Part shown: positions 63,424-64,000 of the stretch, piece after piece
Numbering within the stretch: the first letter of the stretch is position 1
Layout of the letters: each line of letters starts with the position of its first letter
Translations under genes and position numbers: made by a program
The notes under the pieces: model-generated
What the model was told of the DNA's origin: nothing
Seen by the model: the letters and a program-made list of their open reading frames with translations, nothing else
Database searches by the model: none
Source of the DNA: Sulfurospirillum sp. UCH001
Lineage (GTDB): Bacteria; Campylobacterota; Campylobacteria; Campylobacterales; Sulfurospirillaceae
Assembly: GCF_001548035.1 (NCBI RefSeq)
Contig: NZ_AP014723.1
Span: forward strand, 930,001 to 994,000
Length of the DNA: 64,000 nt
Direction of reading: 5' to 3'

Positions 63424-64000
63424 AGATAACGCTTTGCCAGACCTCCGAGTGAGGTCTCTTTGTATTTGGTATTCATATCTTTACCTGTCTCTACCATCGT
63501 TTGAATAATCTCATCAAAACTGACTTTATGTGCTCCATCCGTGTACGAAGTGTATTCTGCTGCATCAATAGCACGAATGGCAGCCACAGCATTACGCTCA
63601 ATGCACGGCACTTGCACGTACCCTGCGATTGGGTCACATGTCATGCCTAAGTGATGCTCTAGTCCCATTTCTGCCGCATAGTCAATCTGCTGCAAATTGC
63701 CTCCAAAAAGATACGAAGCCATCCCTGCTGCCATAGAGCAGGCAACACCCACTTCTCCTTGGCAACCTACTTCTGCGCCTGAAATAGAACCATTGAATTT
63801 TACGATATTGCCTAAAAGCCCAGCAACGGCAAGAGCACGTAAACAATCAGTTTGATCTAAGTTGTAAAGTTCTTTGAGGTAACGAAGCACCGCAGGTACA
63901 ACTCCACATGCCCCACAGGTAGGTGCTGTAACAACGACATTGCCCGATGCATTTTCTTCGCTGGTTGCAAGGGCATAAGCGAAGATCATGCCGTGCGCAC
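63420..64000 (-). CDS. sdaA: L-serine dehydratase (iron-sulfur type), 5' end cut by window edge
   Basis: The last 193 codons of an L-serine ammonia-lyase, which converts serine to pyruvate and ammonia with a catalytic [4Fe-4S] cluster. The frame is open to the window edge. Visible are YALATSEENASGN and APTCGACGVVPAVL (cluster Cys), ISGAEVGCQGEVGVACSMAA and MTCDPIAGYVQVPCIERN, the usual cysteine-bearing blocks of the alpha domain. The fused (SdaA-type) or split nature of the protein cannot be seen. Serine is a major carbon source for many Campylobacterota. Confidence 0.93.
   Translation of the reverse strand, partial: AHGMIFAYALATSEENASGNVVVTAPTCGACGVVPAVLRYLKELYNLDQTDCLRALAVAGLLGNIVKFNGSISGAEVGCQGEVGVACSMAAGMASYLFGGNLQQIDYAAEMGLEHHLGMTCDPIAGYVQVPCIERNAVAAIRAIDAAEYTSYTDGAHKVSFDEIIQTMVETGKDMNTKYKETSLGGLAKRYL

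Overview
The window looks like a chromosomal segment of a Campylobacterota (Epsilonproteobacteria) species, most probably Sulfurospirillum or a close relative. This is inferred from gene content, not from a database match: a short RecG, a CheB without receiver domain, MqnC of the futalosine menaquinone route, lutABC, an Acr3 arsenite pump, a gNOR-like haem-copper protein, and an rpiB-apt-trpB-dedA-pepA gene order. The DNA is AT-leaning and densely coded on both strands. No stretch above 300 bases lacks a gene, and I see no tRNA, rRNA, insertion sequence, prophage or CRISPR array.

Layout. 1-6.8 kb: two divergent chemoreceptor-type genes (the first cut by the window edge), thiE, a membrane acyltransferase, two tandem ferritin-like genes and a hemolysin-III family protein. 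7-15 kb: a LysE-type exporter, a tiny membrane peptide, lutABC (lactate oxidation), a DMT transporter, an SGNH hydrolase, and a CNBD-CBS-DUF294 regulator coupled to a DnaQ-like exonuclease. 15-20 kb: an Rrf2 regulator divergent from a two-gene haem-copper unit resembling gNOR nitric oxide reductase, then a two-TM protein and a chemoreceptor. 20-28 kb: acr3 behind an ArsR-type operator, metE, an orphan basic protein, htpX-cupin, two hydrolases, cheR-cheB. 28-36 kb: two long minus-strand runs (rpiB, coiled-coil protein, apt, trpB, dedA, pepA; folD, lepB, M50 protease) with two copies of a small intergenic repeat. 36-42 kb: hemL-atpZ-membrane protein-mqnC-M16 homologue-recG. 42-49 kb: hpf, an MSHA/PilY1-like set of three minor pseudopilins plus a 1275-residue surface protein, and fliW. 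49-64 kb: bamD, lon, rpsF-ssb-rpsR, holA-rnr-HDOD, ilvC, minD-minE-YibQ-like-dprA, a TauE/SafE permease, a secreted protein and a partial L-serine dehydratase.

How it fits together. The genes describe a motile, anaerobically respiring, menaquinone-using heterotroph that senses its surroundings through several chemoreceptors with CheR/CheB adaptation, oxidises lactate and deaminates serine, and detoxifies arsenite and probably nitric oxide.

Most notable observations: (1) the haem-copper subunit I has Asp at the places of the TM6 metal-ligand His and the following Glu/Tyr, and its partner has lost every side-chain CuA ligand except Met; (2) a perfect palindrome lies between these genes and the Rrf2 regulator; (3) an exact ATCAA-N6-TTGAT ArsR site lies in front of acr3 with no arsR nearby; (4) the large pilus-associated protein carries 26 bacterial N-glycosylation sequons (D/E-x-N-x-S/T) by hand count, and its pseudopilin partners share the enrichment; (5) a structured intergenic repeat occurs twice.
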